This document shows, piece after piece, positions 58,501 through 61,500 of a DNA stretch of 64,000 nt (its first letter is position 1; each line of letters opens with the position of its first letter). The notes beneath the pieces are model-generated. The model was not told the DNA's origin, made no database searches, and saw only the letters and a list, made by a program, of their open reading frames with translations. The stretch comes from Bacillota bacterium. Its GTDB lineage: Bacteria > Bacillota > Clostridia > Peptostreptococcales > Anaerovoracaceae. The stretch is taken from assembly GCA_905372035.1 (NCBI GenBank), contig CAJPNN010000002.1:1-64000 (forward strand). Reading direction: 5' to 3'. The position numbers were made by a program, and so were the translations under genes.

Positions 58501-61500
58501 GCTATACCCATAGCGTATACGGTACCGCTTGCAGAAAGCATATATGAAGTTCTTATCGTATTTGCGGATATCGCAATTATATCGGCTACAGGAATCTTAA
58601 CAGGCAGAGTAAACTCTCCCGCACCGGTTTCCGAAATCTGTCTGCCGTTATTTATACCGAATCCGTAAACTTCATTTTTATCCGATAATGCCAGTGTGAA
58701 TCCGTAACCTTCATATCCGCCGGCACTTACCTTAACTATCTTTATATTGTTATCCGTAAAGAATTTTACTTCTTCAGGTGTATCCAAATTCTTCTTAGGG
58801 TTTCCGTGACCGAGCTGACCGTAGTTGTCACATCCCCAGGTATATACTTTTCCGTCAGCCGTAGCCGCCACAACATAGTTGTGTCCTGCGGACAAGCTGA
58901 CAACACCGTCCATAACCTTTTGAGGTGCGGTCTCTATGCCGCCCGTATATCCGAGACCGAGCTGACCGTAATCGTTAAGTCCCCATGAATATACTTCTCC
59001 GTTGGCTTTCAGCGCAACGGTAAACTCATGTCCCACATCCACGGACGGATAAGTTATGAATTTCTTGGTAACCGTCTTATCATCCGGAACAACGAGTACT
59101 TTTATAAATAACTCTTTAGTTTCTCCGCCGTCAGGTTTTATAGATATCTTTATAAATGTCTGTCCTACACCCGTTGCGGAAATTTCCCCGTCATTTTTCA
59201 CGGTTGCAACCGCAGCGTTACGACTTTCGTAAGAAATGCTCACGTTAGGCTGTTGCATTTCTTTTATAACGTTGAACGTAGGGTTCACGGATGCAAGATC
59301 CGCCGCGGAGTATTTAGCGTCTTTTCTGAGCAATATCTCATGCTTAGCCGCACCTACAGACATCTCTCCGCCAACCTTCACAGCCGTATTCGTTTTATCA
59401 ACAATCTCGGAATTTCCGAGCTGAATATTTCTGTTTTCGCCGTAAGCCCACAGTGTACCGTCTTCCGCAATTGCAATTACATGCTTTCCACCCTTGGAAA
59501 CCGCAGCACCTATCACTTTGCCCAGAGGTTTTCCGCTGTCTTTTGCCAATGCTTCAAACGTAACCGCCGCAGAAGTGGAATTTGCGAATTTTCCGTTTCC
59601 GAGCTGTCCGCTTGTTCCTTCTCCCGACATCAGAAGCTTACCGTTTTCATCTATCGTATAAACCGTATCACTTCCGCCCATGACTACGATATTGTCTCTT
59701 CCGGTCATAGTCTCAGGACGAGCGAGCACTCCATTTTTAGCCGACAACATATAGTTTGCGTTATTTCCGAAACCGTAGATCTTGCCTGTTATATCCTCGT
59801 TAGGTTTCTCATTGTTTTCAAGCATGTATGTTATCGCCATACCGTTCTTATCTGCGGCTCCGATTCCCATAGCGGAGTTTGTGAGAGGAACGGTTGTCGG
59901 ATATGCTTCTCCCGTGTTTCCGATACCGTATTCATAGTTTCTGTTCGATCCCATAACGGCTACCGCACCGCTATTTTTGAGAACATATAAAGTATTTCCT
60001 TTTCCTACGGCGATATCTCTACCGTCCGTTATAGGAAGAAGTTTAGGAACCTTATACATAGTCTCATCGGATTTAGCCAACTGTTTATATGTATTGTCAC
60101 CGAATGCATAAATCTTTCCGTCAGAAGCCAGCGCTACCGCAAAGCTGCTGTTTTCATCGCTTCCGCCCGCCTGTATCGCCACTATGTTTGATAAGAACTC
60201 CGTTCCGCTTTCCTGTTCTCCCTTCAGAACTTTAACCGGAACATTGCTGTTATCGGTCTTATCCGTTCCTAACTGTCCTTTATGATTTCTTCCCCATGAC
60301 CATACGTTGCCGGATTTATCCAAAGCGAGCATAAACTCATGTGCCGCCGCAATCTTTATAATGTTTGACAGCCCCGACACTTTTTCAGGGTATGTGGTAT
60401 TTCCGTTATAGCTTCCGTTTCCTAACTGTCCGTAGTCGTTGTTACCCCATATCCATACGGTTCCGTCCGCTCTTAACGCTGCCGAGAATTTATTTCCCAA
60501 AGCGACCTGAGGGAACGCCTTTGCCCCCGACGGAGCGACTTCAACCTTAATAGCCGCCGTAGACACGGAATCTCCTACAATATTTACTATTACATAAGTG
60601 GTTCCCACTCCTACAGCAGTTATTTTACCGCTTCTCGGATCCACTTTAACTATATCTTCTTTTCCGTTCCATGTCTGCCAGTTGAACTCGGCTTCCACTC
60701 CCGTTCCCGTCGAAACGTCGAACAGATTGAACGAATCTTTAACAGGCTTATTAGGAGTTTCTTCTCCGCCTACGCTGAGCGAGTACAGATATTTATCCAT
60801 TGTGAGATAGGATTTTCCTACTCTCTCAGGTTCTCCTACGGTTTGAGTTCCTCCTATACCGAGTCTTCCCGCATAGTTGTTACCCGTTGCCCAAAGACTT
60901 CCGTTTTCTTTTATGATAAACGTCGATGATATTCCGTCACCGAGTGAAACCGCCGTGCTGACAGCATCGTTAAACGGCGCTCCCTGCACATCGGATTTAC
61001 CCGCATGCATGTTCTTGACTTCATCGCTGTTTATCATTGTTTCGCCGAGACCCATAGGATATCTGTATCCCGCAGAACCCGTTACATAAACTTTACCGTC
61101 GGTCTTGATCATCGTGGAATATCCGCGCGTCACGGTCCCCTGTATAGGGAAATTGCCTTCCGCATCTTTTGACAGAGCTTCTACTTTTGTAGGAAGGTTC
61201 AAAGTGGCGGCATTATTTCCGAGGCCTCCTTCTCCGTTCCATCCCCACATATATACTTCTCCGTCTATAGTAGTTACCATGCAGTTGTGCCATCCGAAGG
61301 TTGCAAAGATTACCTGCTTGTTGAGAACCGGAGCCACCGCTCTGTATCCGGAATCTACACCGTCACCTTTTGCGCCATAACCCGAATATCCCCAAATTCT
61401 CAAGGATCCGTCATCAAGTACCGCTCCTGAATGGTGTGCAACGGTATCTGCTACCAGACTTCTTATCTTTCCTATAGTTCCGTTGTTCTTACTTACATTT